A stretch of 64,000 nt of DNA. It comes from an uncultured beta proteobacterium. Lineage in GTDB: Bacteria > Pseudomonadota > Gammaproteobacteria > Burkholderiales > SG8-41. Location: positions 50,191 through 114,190 of the forward strand of contig CADECM010000006.1 of assembly GCA_902825845.1 (NCBI GenBank), in the 5' to 3' direction. The position numbers and the translations under genes are program-made. This document shows positions 1-8,546 of this stretch, piece by piece; the stretch's first letter is position 1; each line of letters opens with the position of its first letter. Below the pieces are notes generated by a model. That model did no database searches, was not told where the DNA came from, and saw only the letters and a list, made by a program, of their open reading frames with translations.

Positions 1-86
1 CCGGCATCGCGCTGCTGATCACCATCGTGGCGATCAATCTGGTCGGCGATCAACTGCGGGATGTGCTGAATCCGCGGCTCAAATAA
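1..86 (+). CDS. C-terminal end of a peptide/nickel-type ABC transporter permease (partial)
   Basis: Only the last 27 codons are in the window, read in frame 3 and ending at TAA 84-86. The residues run through a hydrophobic stretch into V-G-D-Q-L-R-D-V-L-N-P-R-L-K, the signature C-terminus of DppC/OppC/GsiD-type inner-membrane permeases, which import di- and oligopeptides or similar solutes. The gene begins upstream of the window, so the subunit type (B or C) rests on this tail alone; the N-P-R-L-K ending favours the DppC type. Confidence 0.75.
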   Translation, partial: GIALLITIVAINLVGDQLRDVLNPRLK

Positions 87-106
87 TGGCTGGGCGCGCG
101 GCGCGC

Positions 107-532
107 TCAGCCGCCGGACTTGGCGTACAACACCATCTGCGTGCAACGAAACAGCGCGATCGTCCGGCCGCTTTCGCGATGCGTCACCTTCGCATCCCAC
201 ACCTGCGTGGTGCGGCCCAGGTGCGCGGCCGTCGCCACGCAATCGAGGTTGCCCTCGCGCGCCGTGCCCAGATGGTTCGACTTCAGTTCGATGGTGGTGT
301 AACCCGAAGCGCCTTCGGGCAGATTGGCGGCACAGCCGCAGCCGCACGAGGTGTCGGCCAGCGTGACGACCGTACCCGCGTGCAGAAAACCATTGGGCGC
401 GATGTTGAACGATTGAATCGCCAGCTCGGCGCGCACTTCGCCCTTGCCGATGTGTTTGATGTCGACGCCGATGTGTCCGGGCAGACGGCCTTCGCCGCGC
501 TGGTTGAATTCTTGTGGGGTGAGCATGTGCAT
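107..532 (-). CDS. PaaI-type hotdog-fold thioesterase
   Basis: A 141-residue acyl-CoA thioesterase-like protein of the hotdog fold. The core G-F-L-H-A-G-T-V-V-T-L-A-D matches the HGG(T)-type active-site helix of PaaI/YbgC-like enzymes, and a later T-I-E-L-K-S-N-H segment fits the central strand. These enzymes hydrolyse CoA thioesters in the cytoplasm, often of phenylacetyl or other aromatic acyl groups. The frame stays open upstream to 586, but the family normally starts close to M-H-M-L-T-P-Q-E-F, so the start is placed at 532. It is transcribed toward the peptide permease end. Substrate is unknown. Confidence 0.82.
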   Translation of the reverse strand: MHMLTPQEFNQRGEGRLPGHIGVDIKHIGKGEVRAELAIQSFNIAPNGFLHAGTVVTLADTSCGCGCAANLPEGASGYTTIELKSNHLGTAREGNLDCVATAAHLGRTTQVWDAKVTHRESGRTIALFRCTQMVLYAKSGG

Positions 533-600
533 TTCCGTGAGGTTGATCGTCAAATTCCGCCGGTACGTTACCCTATCTTCGGGCACAATGCTTTTGAATT

Positions 601-627
601 ATATTCATTTAAAATCAATAACTTATA
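601..627 (-). repeat. AT-rich dispersed element, copy 1
   Basis: On the minus strand it reads TAAGTTATTGATTTTA, the same family as the copies listed below (core TAASTATTTGTTTTTATTGA). It lies in the promoter region upstream of the thioesterase gene. It is the more divergent TAASTTATTG form, shared with the copy at 39868. Confidence 0.5.
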
Positions 628-798
628 TTTATGCGCGGAGCGCGTTCCGCGCGTGCCCGGCATTCTGAAACAACCTGGACGACTCGTATGGCCCATCGCG
701 TTGCGCACAAACAGGACACAGCACACAGGGAGCGCCTGTCGCTCTGGCGCATGGCCCCGGTGCCGCCGTTCGACACACAGCAGTCAATCGCATTACCG

Positions 799-1107
799 AT
801 GCTGAAGGCCATGGTTTTTTCGGCGTTGGCAATGCCGTTACCCTCACGCGCAGCCGAGCCATGGTTCCTCATGGCTCGCCACGGTGAGTGTGCGAACGTG
901 GCGTCACTCAAACGCAAGGTGCCCGATCTCGGCGGCATCAATGACCCGCAGACCTTTGCCGCGCACATGCGCAGGCATGGACACAAGGTCACGATAAGTC
1001 CGATGTCTGTGCCGAAGGGGAAAGCGTATGAGGTGGCCGTGCCGGAAAAAAGCCTGCACCTGCTGTTTGTCACATCCGAATTGTGCACCAGGACAGTTGA
1101 ACGGTGA
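799..1107 (+). CDS. Small exported protein of unknown function
   Basis: A 102-residue protein. The chosen ATG gives a classical signal peptide (M-L-K-A-M-V-F-S-A-L-A-M-P-L-P-S-R-A-A) followed by a compact mature part with K/R and P/G-rich turns and one Cys near the end. The frame is open further upstream to 631, but that part is Arg-rich and looks non-coding. No domain is recognised. It stands alone between the thioesterase and the TauE/SafE permease. Composition and the signal peptide make it likely real; function is unknown. Confidence 0.5.
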   Translation: MLKAMVFSALAMPLPSRAAEPWFLMARHGECANVASLKRKVPDLGGINDPQTFAAHMRRHGHKVTISPMSVPKGKAYEVAVPEKSLHLLFVTSELCTRTVER

Positions 1108-1296
1108 CAGATGCCTGTTCAATTGAACCCGCCGGTGCCTTTGCATGCGCCGTGCCATTACCTGTTGAACGACACCCTCGGAAACCCCCTGGCCGCCTCA
1201 TACCCGGTCATTGCACCGTCCTGATTTCCCCTGTATCGGCCGAATGCGGTGTGCCCGCCTGACTGTCGACCCATTAGAACCGAACCAACGACCAAA

Positions 1297-2052
1297 GTGC
1301 CCGACACCTTCCCCGCGATCCTCGCCATCACCGTCATCTTCCTGCTCGCCGGTCTGGTGAAAGGCGTGATCGGCATGGGCCTGCCGACGGTCGCCATGGG
1401 CCTGCTGTCGCTACTGATGCCGCCGGTGCAGGCGGCGGCGCTATTGGTGGTGCCGTCGCTGATCACCAACGTCTGGCAGCTGCTGGCCGGGCCCGCCGTC
1501 GCGGCGCTGCTCAAGCGCTTCGCCGGCATGATGCTGGCGATCGTGCTCGGCACGCTGGCCGGCATCGGCTGGCTCACCGGCAACAATAGTGGCATCGCGA
1601 ATATCGCCCTCGGCGCGGTGCTGGCGATTTACGGTGCCGTCGGTCTGCGCGCGCCGCATGGGGTGATTCCGCGGCGTTATGAAGCGCTGCTGTCGCCGGT
1701 GATCGGCCTGCTCACCGGCCTGCTCACCGGCGCCACGGGCATCTTCGTGATACCGGCGGTGCCGTACTTCAATTCGCTCGGTCTGGACCGGGAGGAACTT
1801 ATCCAGACGCTCGGCCTGTCGTTTACGGTCTCGACGCTGGCGCTGGCGGCTGGCTTGTTGTCGAGCGGCAAATTTGAGTTGTCGGTGGCAGGCACATCCC
1901 TGCTCGCGCTGCTGCCGGCACTCGGCGGCATGTTCCTCGGACAGCGGCTGCGGGAACGGCTGCAGCCGGCGGTATTTCGCCGCTGGTTTTTTGTGGCGCT
2001 GATTGTGCTCGGCGGTTATATGGTGGCGCGTGCGCTGGGCCGTATCGCCTGA
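1297..2052 (+). CDS. TauE/SafE (TSUP) family inner-membrane permease
   Basis: A predicted polytopic protein of about 251 residues with roughly eight hydrophobic segments, including G-L-V-K-G-V-I-G-M-G-L-P near the N-terminus, a TSUP family hallmark, and a repeated G-L-L-T-G-L-L-T-G-A-T-G half-way through. Members export sulfite, sulfoacetate or other small organic anions. The frame is open from an ATG at 1249, but the first 16 residues are polar and atypical, so the GTG at 1297 just before the first membrane segment is preferred. The transported anion is not shown by the sequence. Confidence 0.85.
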   Translation: MPDTFPAILAITVIFLLAGLVKGVIGMGLPTVAMGLLSLLMPPVQAAALLVVPSLITNVWQLLAGPAVAALLKRFAGMMLAIVLGTLAGIGWLTGNNSGIANIALGAVLAIYGAVGLRAPHGVIPRRYEALLSPVIGLLTGLLTGATGIFVIPAVPYFNSLGLDREELIQTLGLSFTVSTLALAAGLLSSGKFELSVAGTSLLALLPALGGMFLGQRLRERLQPAVFRRWFFVALIVLGGYMVARALGRIA

Positions 2053-2080
2053 TGCGGCAAACGTATGGCTGTTGCCGATT

Positions 2081-2112
2081 TAAAAAATATCGTTTAAAAA
2101 CAGATACTTATG
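2081..2112 (-). repeat. AT-rich dispersed element, copy 2 (AAACG subtype)
   Basis: On the minus strand it runs CATAAGTATCTGTTTTTAAA followed by CGATATTTTTTA. It matches the copy at 43271-43302 at 28 of 32 positions by eye, so these two form a subtype. It lies in the gap between the convergent TauE/SafE and Bug genes. Confidence 0.7.
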
Positions 2113-2140
2113 ATGACATCTGCGCAGGTCACAACGCGCA

Positions 2141-3103
2141 CTACTGCGGCTGAATGCCGACCTGCGCTGCAACCTTCTTATAGCGCGCGCCGTCGCTGAC
2201 GATGCGCGCGTTGAACGCCGCTCCTGCTGTTGCAACGGCATCCGCCCCACCGACCACGGCCAGCCGCTCCTTGACGTCCGCGCGCTTCAACACACTGGCC
2301 GATGCGTTGTAGAGCTTGTTGATGATCGGCTGCGGCGTGCCGCGCGGCACAAAGAATCCCACCCAGATCGACGCGTCCACGCCGGGCACGCCCATCTCCT
2401 GCGCCGTGGCATAGTCGGGCCACTGCGGCGAGCGTTTGGCGGTGGTGATGCCCAGCACCTTGACGCGCTTGGCCTGCAAATGCGGCGTGACGCCGGGCAT
2501 GCCGGCAATGGTGAACATCACCTCCCCGGTTGCGACCGCGGCCACCGCCGGCGCGCCGCCTTTGTACGGCACGTGCAGCATCTTGACGCCGGCCGCCGCC
2601 GCCAGCCATTCGCTCGCCATATGATTCACCGAGCCTGTGCCCGGCGAACCAAACGTGACTGCGCCGGGCTTGGCCTGCGCCGCGGCGATCAGCGCCTTGA
2701 TGCTGCCATGCGGAGACTGCGCGTTCACCACGATCAGCATCGGCGCATCGCTCAACATGATCACCGGCAGGAACGTCTTTTCGTCATACGGCATGCTTTT
2801 GAACATCACCGGGTTGATGGCAAATTCGCCGGTGTGCGCCGACAGCATGGTGTAACCATCGGGATTGGCCTTCGCCGCGGCAGCGGCGCCGATAAAGCCG
2901 TTGGCTCCCGGGCGGTTATCCACCACGAAATGCCAGCCCATGACCTCGGAAATTTTGTTGGTGACAATGCGCGTTGACGTGTCCACCACGCCGCCCGGCG
3001 CGAAGGACACCAGCACGCGAATGGATTTGCCCGGATATTCCTGGGCTTGTGCCGATGGCGCAAGCGCGCACGCGAGCATGATGCCCGCCGTTAATGCTTT
3101 CAC
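2141..3103 (-). CDS. Bug/TctC family tripartite tricarboxylate transporter substrate-binding protein
   Basis: A 320-residue periplasmic solute-binding protein. A signal peptide (about residues 1-20, ending A-Q-A) is followed by Y-P-G-K-S-I-R-V-L-V, then F-A-P-G-G near residue 35, D-N-R-P-G-A-N-G, and the late H-V-P-Y-K-G-G motif, all typical of Bug proteins, which bind carboxylates or aromatic acids. It is the last gene of the minus-strand hydroxylase/UbiD operon, 15 bases after the UbiD stop, so it probably binds the substrate or a product of that pathway. No TctA/TctB permease genes are nearby. Confidence 0.93.
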   Translation of the reverse strand: MKALTAGIMLACALAPSAQAQEYPGKSIRVLVSFAPGGVVDTSTRIVTNKISEVMGWHFVVDNRPGANGFIGAAAAAKANPDGYTMLSAHTGEFAINPVMFKSMPYDEKTFLPVIMLSDAPMLIVVNAQSPHGSIKALIAAAQAKPGAVTFGSPGTGSVNHMASEWLAAAAGVKMLHVPYKGGAPAVAAVATGEVMFTIAGMPGVTPHLQAKRVKVLGITTAKRSPQWPDYATAQEMGVPGVDASIWVGFFVPRGTPQPIINKLYNASASVLKRADVKERLAVVGGADAVATAGAAFNARIVSDGARYKKVAAQVGIQPQ

Positions 3104-3118
3104 GTTCTCTCCCTGTCC

Positions 3119-4573
3119 CTATTTGAATAATTCTTTCCACTTCGCCCGCACTTCATCCTGCAGCGCCTTGCTCGCCTCGGCCACTTCCGGGAAAGCCTGC
3201 AGGCACTCATACGGGCGGCACGCGTCGATCACCGCTTTTGACGTGAGCGGCGCATCGTAGCGGTAGGCAATCGACATCGGATCGTTCTTGGATCCCATGC
3301 CGCGCTTGATGATATCGATGTCGCATTCCGGATCGGTGCGCGTGGCCACCGCCCACATCACTTCCTGCAGATTCGCCGGGTCGATATCCTCATCCACCAC
3401 CACCGAATAGCGCGACAGGTACGCGCCCACCCCGCACTGGCTCAGAATGTGGCCCGCCTGCCGCGCGTGGCCCGCGTAACGCTGCCTGATCGCCACCACA
3501 TTGAACATGCGCGCGCCGCCGATCTCGTGCGCCCACACATTCGCCACATCGGGCACACCGGCCGCTGCCAGCGCATCCAGCAGCAGCGCCGAGCGCATCA
3601 CCGCCTTGGAATAGGAGTAATCGTTGGGCGGCTTGGCCGGCGGGCTGCCGACGATGATCGGCTGGTTGCGGAAGTAGATTTTTTCGATCTTTACCGCCGG
3701 CGCGGTGGCGGCCTTGCCCGGGTAGTAGCCATGAAATTCGCCGAACGGCCCTTCGATGCGCTCGTCGCCGGGATGCGCCCAGCCTTCGAGCACGATTTCG
3801 GCGCCGCTGGGAAACGGCAGACCGGTGAGTTCGCCGCGCACCACTGACACCGGCTCACCGAGTATCGCGCCAATGTAGTTGTACTCGCACATGCCGTACG
3901 GCACTTCAATGCCGGAAATCAGGTAGCCCAGCGGATCGGCGCCGCACACAATCGCCACTGGAAACGGCTTGCCGGCCTTCATATGCTTGTCGTACTGCTG
4001 CGCACCGTGCTTGCCCGGAATCATGTCGAGCCCCACGGTGTTGCGGTCGTGCATCTGCACGCGGTAGGTGCCGACATTGACCCAATCGCTGTCGAGGTCC
4101 TTCGTCACCACCATGCAGCCGGTACCGATGTAACGTCCGCCGTCCTTCTCGTGCCACAACGGCGCGGGGAAGGTGTTGAGATCCACCGCGTCGCCCGACT
4201 GGATGTTCTCGAAAATCTCGCCCGTCTCGACGATCTTGGGTTCGAACTTCGGCGCGTCCGTCTGCCAGCCCTTGGGCTTGCCGCGCAGCTTGTGCACCAG
4301 ACCCGCATGTGATGTCGCTTCGCCCAGCCGCAACAGGCTGGACAGCCGCGCGGGGCTGGCAGTGCTGCAGGTCAGCACGCGGAATCCCGGTGCATATCCC
4401 TTGATGTCGTCGAACAGCAGCGCCGGCGCGGAATCGATCTTGACGTTGAGTTCGCTGATGGTGCCCAGCTCCAGATTCCAGTCGGCGCCGCGCACGTCTT
4501 TCAGTTCGCCCAGCGCGCGCGCGGTATCGAGCCAGGCACGAAGATCGAGCGGATTGCCGTCTTTTCGCGTCAT
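3119..4573 (-). CDS. UbiD family decarboxylase
   Basis: A 484-residue cytoplasmic member of the UbiD family, which reversibly decarboxylates aromatic or alpha,beta-unsaturated acids using prenylated FMN. The catalytic-region motif E-G-P-F-G-E-F-H-G-Y-Y lies near the middle, and A-T-R-T-D-P and the R-Y-D-A segment sit near the C-terminus. Start chosen at 4573 because the ATG overlaps the TGA of the upstream iron-sulfur subunit (ATGA), showing translational coupling. No UbiX-like prenyltransferase gene is in the window. The pairing with a molybdenum hydroxylase suggests hydroxylation and decarboxylation of one aromatic substrate. Confidence 0.92.
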   Translation of the reverse strand: MTRKDGNPLDLRAWLDTARALGELKDVRGADWNLELGTISELNVKIDSAPALLFDDIKGYAPGFRVLTCSTASPARLSSLLRLGEATSHAGLVHKLRGKPKGWQTDAPKFEPKIVETGEIFENIQSGDAVDLNTFPAPLWHEKDGGRYIGTGCMVVTKDLDSDWVNVGTYRVQMHDRNTVGLDMIPGKHGAQQYDKHMKAGKPFPVAIVCGADPLGYLISGIEVPYGMCEYNYIGAILGEPVSVVRGELTGLPFPSGAEIVLEGWAHPGDERIEGPFGEFHGYYPGKAATAPAVKIEKIYFRNQPIIVGSPPAKPPNDYSYSKAVMRSALLLDALAAAGVPDVANVWAHEIGGARMFNVVAIRQRYAGHARQAGHILSQCGVGAYLSRYSVVVDEDIDPANLQEVMWAVATRTDPECDIDIIKRGMGSKNDPMSIAYRYDAPLTSKAVIDACRPYECLQAFPEVAEASKALQDEVRAKWKELFK

Positions 4574-5046
4574 GACTTGTCCTGACGCTTTTGCGCAGCC
4601 AGTTTCACCGCCTTGATGATTTCCGGATACGCCGCGCAACGGCACAGATTGCCCGACAGGTAGTGCCGGATGTCGTCCTCCGAAGGATCGGAATGCGCAT
4701 CCAGCAGCTGCCGCGTCATCAGGATGAATCCCGGCGTGCAGTAGCCGCACTGAAAGGCGCCGCATTCGATGAATGCTTCCTGCACGGCATCGAGTTCGCC
4801 GTTGTTGGATTGTTCGATGGTGCGCACCTCCGCGCCATCAGCGAAGGCGGCAAGGTACAGACACGCGGACACCGCCATGCCGTTGACCAGCACCGTGCAG
4901 CAGCCGCACAAGCCCTGCGCGCAGCTCTCGCGCGCGCCGGTCAGGCCGCGCGCCTGCAGCACTTCGACCAGATTCTGGTGCGTGCCGATTTGCGCGGAGA
5001 CAGGCTCGCCGTTGAGGGTGAAATGGATGGTGCGGGTGGTCGTCAT
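4570..5046 (-). CDS. Molybdenum hydroxylase, [2Fe-2S] small subunit (CoxS/HcrC-like)
   Basis: A 158-residue protein with the two cluster motifs of the xanthine dehydrogenase family: plant-type C-A-Q-G-L-C-G-C-C-T in the N-terminal half and C-G-Y-C-T-P-G with G-N-L-C-R-C-A-A-Y in the C-terminal helical domain. It passes electrons from the molybdopterin subunit to the FAD subunit. Start placed at the M-T-T-T-R-T-I-H methionine; the frame upstream of it is formed partly by an inverted-repeat element. The stop overlaps the start of the UbiD gene by four bases. Confidence 0.93.
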   Translation of the reverse strand: MTTTRTIHFTLNGEPVSAQIGTHQNLVEVLQARGLTGARESCAQGLCGCCTVLVNGMAVSACLYLAAFADGAEVRTIEQSNNGELDAVQEAFIECGAFQCGYCTPGFILMTRQLLDAHSDPSEDDIRHYLSGNLCRCAAYPEIIKAVKLAAQKRQDKS

Positions 5047-5066
5047 TACGTCAAAACCCTTTTTTG

Positions 5067-5188
5067 CCACAGATTTACGCGGATTTACGCGGATTAAACC
5101 CAAACCTCACGACAGATGATTGGTCGCACGCATAAGCGCTGGGCCGACCAAAAAAAGAATCCGCGTTCATTTGCGTAAATCTGCGTCA
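5067..5188. repeat. Inverted-repeat element with CAGATTTACGC units, copy A
   Basis: The left arm at 5067-5096 has CACAGATTTACGCGGATT with the unit ATTTACGCGG repeated. The right arm at 5158-5188 reads back as TGACGCAGATTTACGC on the minus strand. About 60 bases separate the arms and hold a further small inverted repeat TTGGTCG/CGACCAA. It fills nearly the whole gap between the large and small hydroxylase subunit genes. The TGA stop of the large-subunit gene (5186-5188) lies in the outer end of the right arm. A second copy is at 38086-38163. Confidence 0.8.
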
Positions 5189-7474
5189 ATTGTCTATAAG
5201 CGGCTTGCCCGCCTTAACCCGCAAGGCACGGTAAACCGCCTCCGCTGTCAGCGGCAGACTCGTCAGCCGCACGCCCACGGCATCGTCAATCGCGTTCGCA
5301 ATCGCCGGCGACACGCCGAAGGTGCCGCTTTCGCCCACGCCCTTGGCGCCGAACGGACCGCTTCGCTGGTTGGCATCGACTGCTTCGTTTTCCATTGCGG
5401 GCGGAATATCGCGGATGCCCGGAATTTTGTAGTCGGCGAGCGAGGCATTGGTGACCTGACCGGCATCGAAATTCATCGCTTCGGTCAGCGTAAATCCGAG
5501 TTGCATGATGGTCGCGCCGGAGATTTGCGTTTCGACGATGGCGGGATTGATCGCCTTGCCCACGTCAACCAGATTCACCAGCCGCGTGACCTTGAACTCG
5601 CCGGTTTCGGTATCGACTTCGACTTCCGCGCCGGTGGCGCCGATCATCCAGAACGGCGTGGCGTCCGTGGTCTGGCCGTTGGCATCGGGCGAGATGTAGG
5701 GCGGAATGAAGCTGCCGACACCGACGATGTTGCCCGCCTGCATGCCGTATTTCTTTTTGAAGATATCGGGAATCGGCGTGGTTTCTGCTGACAGCCCCAA
5801 TTCACGCGCCAGGGAAAATAATTTGTCGCGTGCGTCCTCGGCGGCATTCTTCACCGCGTGGCCCATGTGATACGTGGAACGCGAACCCAGCGTCGCCATG
5901 TCGTACGGCGTGACGTCGGTATCGGGGTGCACCACGGTGATTTTTTCCACCGGCACGCCGGTCACCTCGGACACCATCTGCGCCATCGCGGTGTCGGAGC
6001 CCTGCCCCATGTCCACCGTGCTCGAATACAGATTGCAGCTGCCGTCGGCGTTGATGTTGACGATCGCCATCGAGGTGGTGGGCGAAATGCTCGCCTTGAA
6101 GCCGATCGCCATGCCGCGGCCGCGGCGCACGGTTTCCGTGCCGCGATCCAGCGGCTGGCTCCACTGCATGCGGGTGGCGAGCCGTTCCAGCACCAGATCC
6201 AGCGCCGCATCGTGCATCAGCGTGCCGGTGGCCTGCGGGCGGCCTTCGCGCAGCAGATTTTTGCGGCGGATTTCCAGCGGATCGATGTTGATGCCGCGCG
6301 CGATCATGTCGGTGTGGCTCTCGTACGCCCACACCAGTTGCGGAATGCCGAAGCCGCGCAGCGCGCCCGCGGCCGGCAGGTTGGTATACAGCGCGTAGGA
6401 ATCGATCTTCACGTTATCGATCTCGTACGGCCCCGCGGCGGTGAAGCCGGACTTCTGCGTCACGCGCGGGCCGATGTCGGCATAGGCGCCGCCGTTCCAC
6501 CACACCTCGCACTCGCGCGCGGTGATCTTGCCGTCGCGCGTCACGCCGCTCTTGATGCGCAGCGTGGTGGCGTGCTTGGTGATCATGTAAAACTGCTCTT
6601 CCATCGTGCACGCGAATTTCACCGGACGCCGCGCCAGCATCGCGCACGCCGCGGCCAACGCCTCGGACTTGACGTAGACCTTGGCGCCGAAGCCGCCGCC
6701 GAGATACGGCACGATCACCCGCACCTTGTTCTCGGGCCAGCCGAACAGGCGCGCGATTTCAATGCGCACGAACGACGGACTCTGCGTCGAACTGTGCAGC
6801 GTCAGCGTTCCCGTTTTGTGTTCCCCCGCGGGAATCGCCACGGTGGCAAACGCCTCCAGCGGCACATGCAGCACCTGCTGCGTGCGGAAGGTGTGTTCGA
6901 ACACATGGTCGGCGGCGGCAAATGCCTGCTCCACGTCGCCGCGGCGCAAATGAAAATCCAGCGCGATATTGGTGTCGCGCTTGTCCTTGAGATGCTTGAG
7001 GTCCGCAAACGTGCCCGCGGGCTTCAGCACCTCGTGCACCACGGCCTTGGAGGTCATGGCTTCGACTTCGTCATACACTGCGGGTAATTCGTCGTACTGG
7101 GCCTCGATCAGACGCGTGGCCGCTTCCGCCACGTGTGCATCGGCCGCCAGCACCACCGCCACCGGCTCGCCGGCGTAATGCACCTTGTCGAGGGCCAGTA
7201 TCGGCTGGTCGTGAAACGCAGGACCGTAATACGGCTCGGCGATGACGCGGCGGATGTCCTCACCCGTGTAGACCGCGTGCACACCGGGCAGCGCGCGTGC
7301 CGCGCTGACATCGATACCGCGGATGCGCGCGTGTGCCAGCGTGCTGCGGTAGACCTTGGCCACCAGCATGCCGGGCACGCTGAGGTTGTGCACGTATTCG
7401 GCGCGGCCGGTGACTTTGGCGCGGGCTTCCAGTCGTGGAATCGAGCGGCCCACTGCTGCCGTGCTGATTGTCAT
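5186..7474 (-). CDS. Molybdenum hydroxylase, molybdopterin-binding large subunit (CoxL/HcrA-like)
   Basis: A 762-residue catalytic subunit of the xanthine dehydrogenase family. The N-terminal a/b-hammerhead domain (R-L-E-A-R-A-K-V-T-G-R-A-E-Y) is followed by the cofactor domain with G-G-G-F-G-A-K, R-G-F-G-I-P-Q, G-Q-G-S-D-T and the C-terminal G-V-G-E-S-G that carries the catalytic glutamate. Overall it resembles 4-hydroxybenzoyl-CoA reductase or nicotinate dehydrogenase large subunits more than CO dehydrogenase. It lies 24 bases after the FAD subunit gene. The space before its ATG is filled by an AT-rich repeat and offers no clear Shine-Dalgarno beyond TGAG. Confidence 0.93.
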   Translation of the reverse strand: MTISTAAVGRSIPRLEARAKVTGRAEYVHNLSVPGMLVAKVYRSTLAHARIRGIDVSAARALPGVHAVYTGEDIRRVIAEPYYGPAFHDQPILALDKVHYAGEPVAVVLAADAHVAEAATRLIEAQYDELPAVYDEVEAMTSKAVVHEVLKPAGTFADLKHLKDKRDTNIALDFHLRRGDVEQAFAAADHVFEHTFRTQQVLHVPLEAFATVAIPAGEHKTGTLTLHSSTQSPSFVRIEIARLFGWPENKVRVIVPYLGGGFGAKVYVKSEALAAACAMLARRPVKFACTMEEQFYMITKHATTLRIKSGVTRDGKITARECEVWWNGGAYADIGPRVTQKSGFTAAGPYEIDNVKIDSYALYTNLPAAGALRGFGIPQLVWAYESHTDMIARGINIDPLEIRRKNLLREGRPQATGTLMHDAALDLVLERLATRMQWSQPLDRGTETVRRGRGMAIGFKASISPTTSMAIVNINADGSCNLYSSTVDMGQGSDTAMAQMVSEVTGVPVEKITVVHPDTDVTPYDMATLGSRSTYHMGHAVKNAAEDARDKLFSLARELGLSAETTPIPDIFKKKYGMQAGNIVGVGSFIPPYISPDANGQTTDATPFWMIGATGAEVEVDTETGEFKVTRLVNLVDVGKAINPAIVETQISGATIMQLGFTLTEAMNFDAGQVTNASLADYKIPGIRDIPPAMENEAVDANQRSGPFGAKGVGESGTFGVSPAIANAIDDAVGVRLTSLPLTAEAVYRALRVKAGKPLIDN

Positions 7475-7503
7475 AAAAAACTCAATAAAATCATATAGTT
7501 ATG
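7472..7503 (-). repeat. AT-rich dispersed element, copy 3 (fills coxM-coxL gap)
   Basis: On the minus strand it reads TAACTATATGATTTTATTGA then GTTTTTTATG. The initial TAA is the stop codon of the FAD-subunit gene and the terminal ATG is the start codon of the large-subunit gene, so the element is the entire intercistronic space. Confidence 0.8.
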
Positions 7504-8365
7504 TTTTTTCGATCTGCCGCAGCGCACGTTGCACGTAGACGCGAAGCAGCTCGCGTTTGTAGGCCGAGGAACCGTGGGCATCGGCGGCGAGTTCGACACC
7601 CGAGGCCGCGGCATCGCCGCAGCGCGCGAGCGTGGCGGCATCAAGCGTCGCGCCGCGCAGCACGTCTTCCGCGGCGGTCAGTCGCAGCGGCGTATTGGTT
7701 GCCGCGCTCACCACGATGCGCGCTGCCGCCACGGTGTCCGCGGTCATCTGCAGCGCTACCGCAATGCCCAGCGTAGGCCAATCGTCCGCGGCACGCGTGG
7801 TCACCTTCAGGTATGCCGCGCGCCAGCCGTCCAGCGGCGGCACCGTGACTTCGCTGATCAGTTCGTTGTCGGCGAGCACGGTTTCAAAATAGCCGCGGTA
7901 CAGATCCCCCACCGCCAGCGTGCGCTCGCCCGCGGGCGACAGCGTGCGCACCTCGGCACCCAGCGCGGTCAGCAGCGGCGGCAGATCCATGTGCGGATCG
8001 GCATGCGCCAGATGTCCGCCCAGCGTAGCGACATTGCGCACGCGCACGTTGGACAGCGTCCTCAAGGTTTGGGTAATCACCGGCGCGGCCCGCTTCACCG
8101 CCGCCGACGACGCCAGCGACGACAGCGTGGCCATCGCCCCGATGTGCAGGGCGCCTTCGCGGTTAACGCGAACAGCAGCGTAGCGTTTTTCGACGCGCCG
8201 CAGACTCACCAGCCGCGCCGGCTCGAATACGCCGGCCTTCATCATCAGCATCAGCGCGGTGCCGCCGGCAATGGCGCGCACTGGTTCATCGCACGCGGTG
8301 CCCGCATCGAGCAACGCAACGGCCTTGCGCAGCGTGCGCGGCTCGTCCAGTTCAAACGGCGACAT
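7499..8365 (-). CDS. Molybdenum hydroxylase, FAD-binding medium subunit (CoxM/HcrB-like)
   Basis: A 288-residue FAD subunit. It has the two FAD-binding motifs of the family: A-G-G-T-A-L (near residue 33) and T-L-G-G-H-L-A-H-A-D-P (near 113), followed by the CO-dehydrogenase flavoprotein C-terminal domain. First gene of the minus-strand order M-L-S-UbiD-Bug. The stop codon TAA belongs to an AT-rich dispersed element. The next gene upstream is the convergent-spaced hydrolase terminator region, so the operon promoter should lie between 8366 and about 8490. Confidence 0.9.
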   Translation of the reverse strand: MSPFELDEPRTLRKAVALLDAGTACDEPVRAIAGGTALMLMMKAGVFEPARLVSLRRVEKRYAAVRVNREGALHIGAMATLSSLASSAAVKRAAPVITQTLRTLSNVRVRNVATLGGHLAHADPHMDLPPLLTALGAEVRTLSPAGERTLAVGDLYRGYFETVLADNELISEVTVPPLDGWRAAYLKVTTRAADDWPTLGIAVALQMTADTVAAARIVVSAATNTPLRLTAAEDVLRGATLDAATLARCGDAAASGVELAADAHGSSAYKRELLRVYVQRALRQIEKT

Positions 8366-8491
8366 GGGTTGCGCGCAAGGAAAATGCGCCAGTGATGGTC
8401 ATGGGATTCGAAGCTTGTGAAGGCGTCTTACTGTAACGGCAGGTCGATTGAAATGCAATCCGCGCCGTTGGACATGCCGCCGCATCAGCCG

Positions 8492-8526
8492 CAAAAAATC
8501 CTCCGCAACCGCAGGTGGCGGAGGAT
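8492..8526 (-). terminator. Rho-independent terminator of the alpha/beta hydrolase gene
   Basis: On the minus strand a perfect 9-base-pair stem (ATCCTCCGC with GCGGAGGAT, 11-base loop) is followed directly by a run of T. It starts about 20 bases after the stop of the hydrolase gene that ends at 8547. Confidence 0.85.
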
Positions 8527-8546
8527 GATGTTGCCGCCGTCAGCGG

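Noticed and set aside
5850..7090. Long plus-strand open frame opposite the large hydroxylase subunit
   Set aside because: It is His/Arg-rich and complementary to a well-supported gene, a typical high-GC shadow frame.
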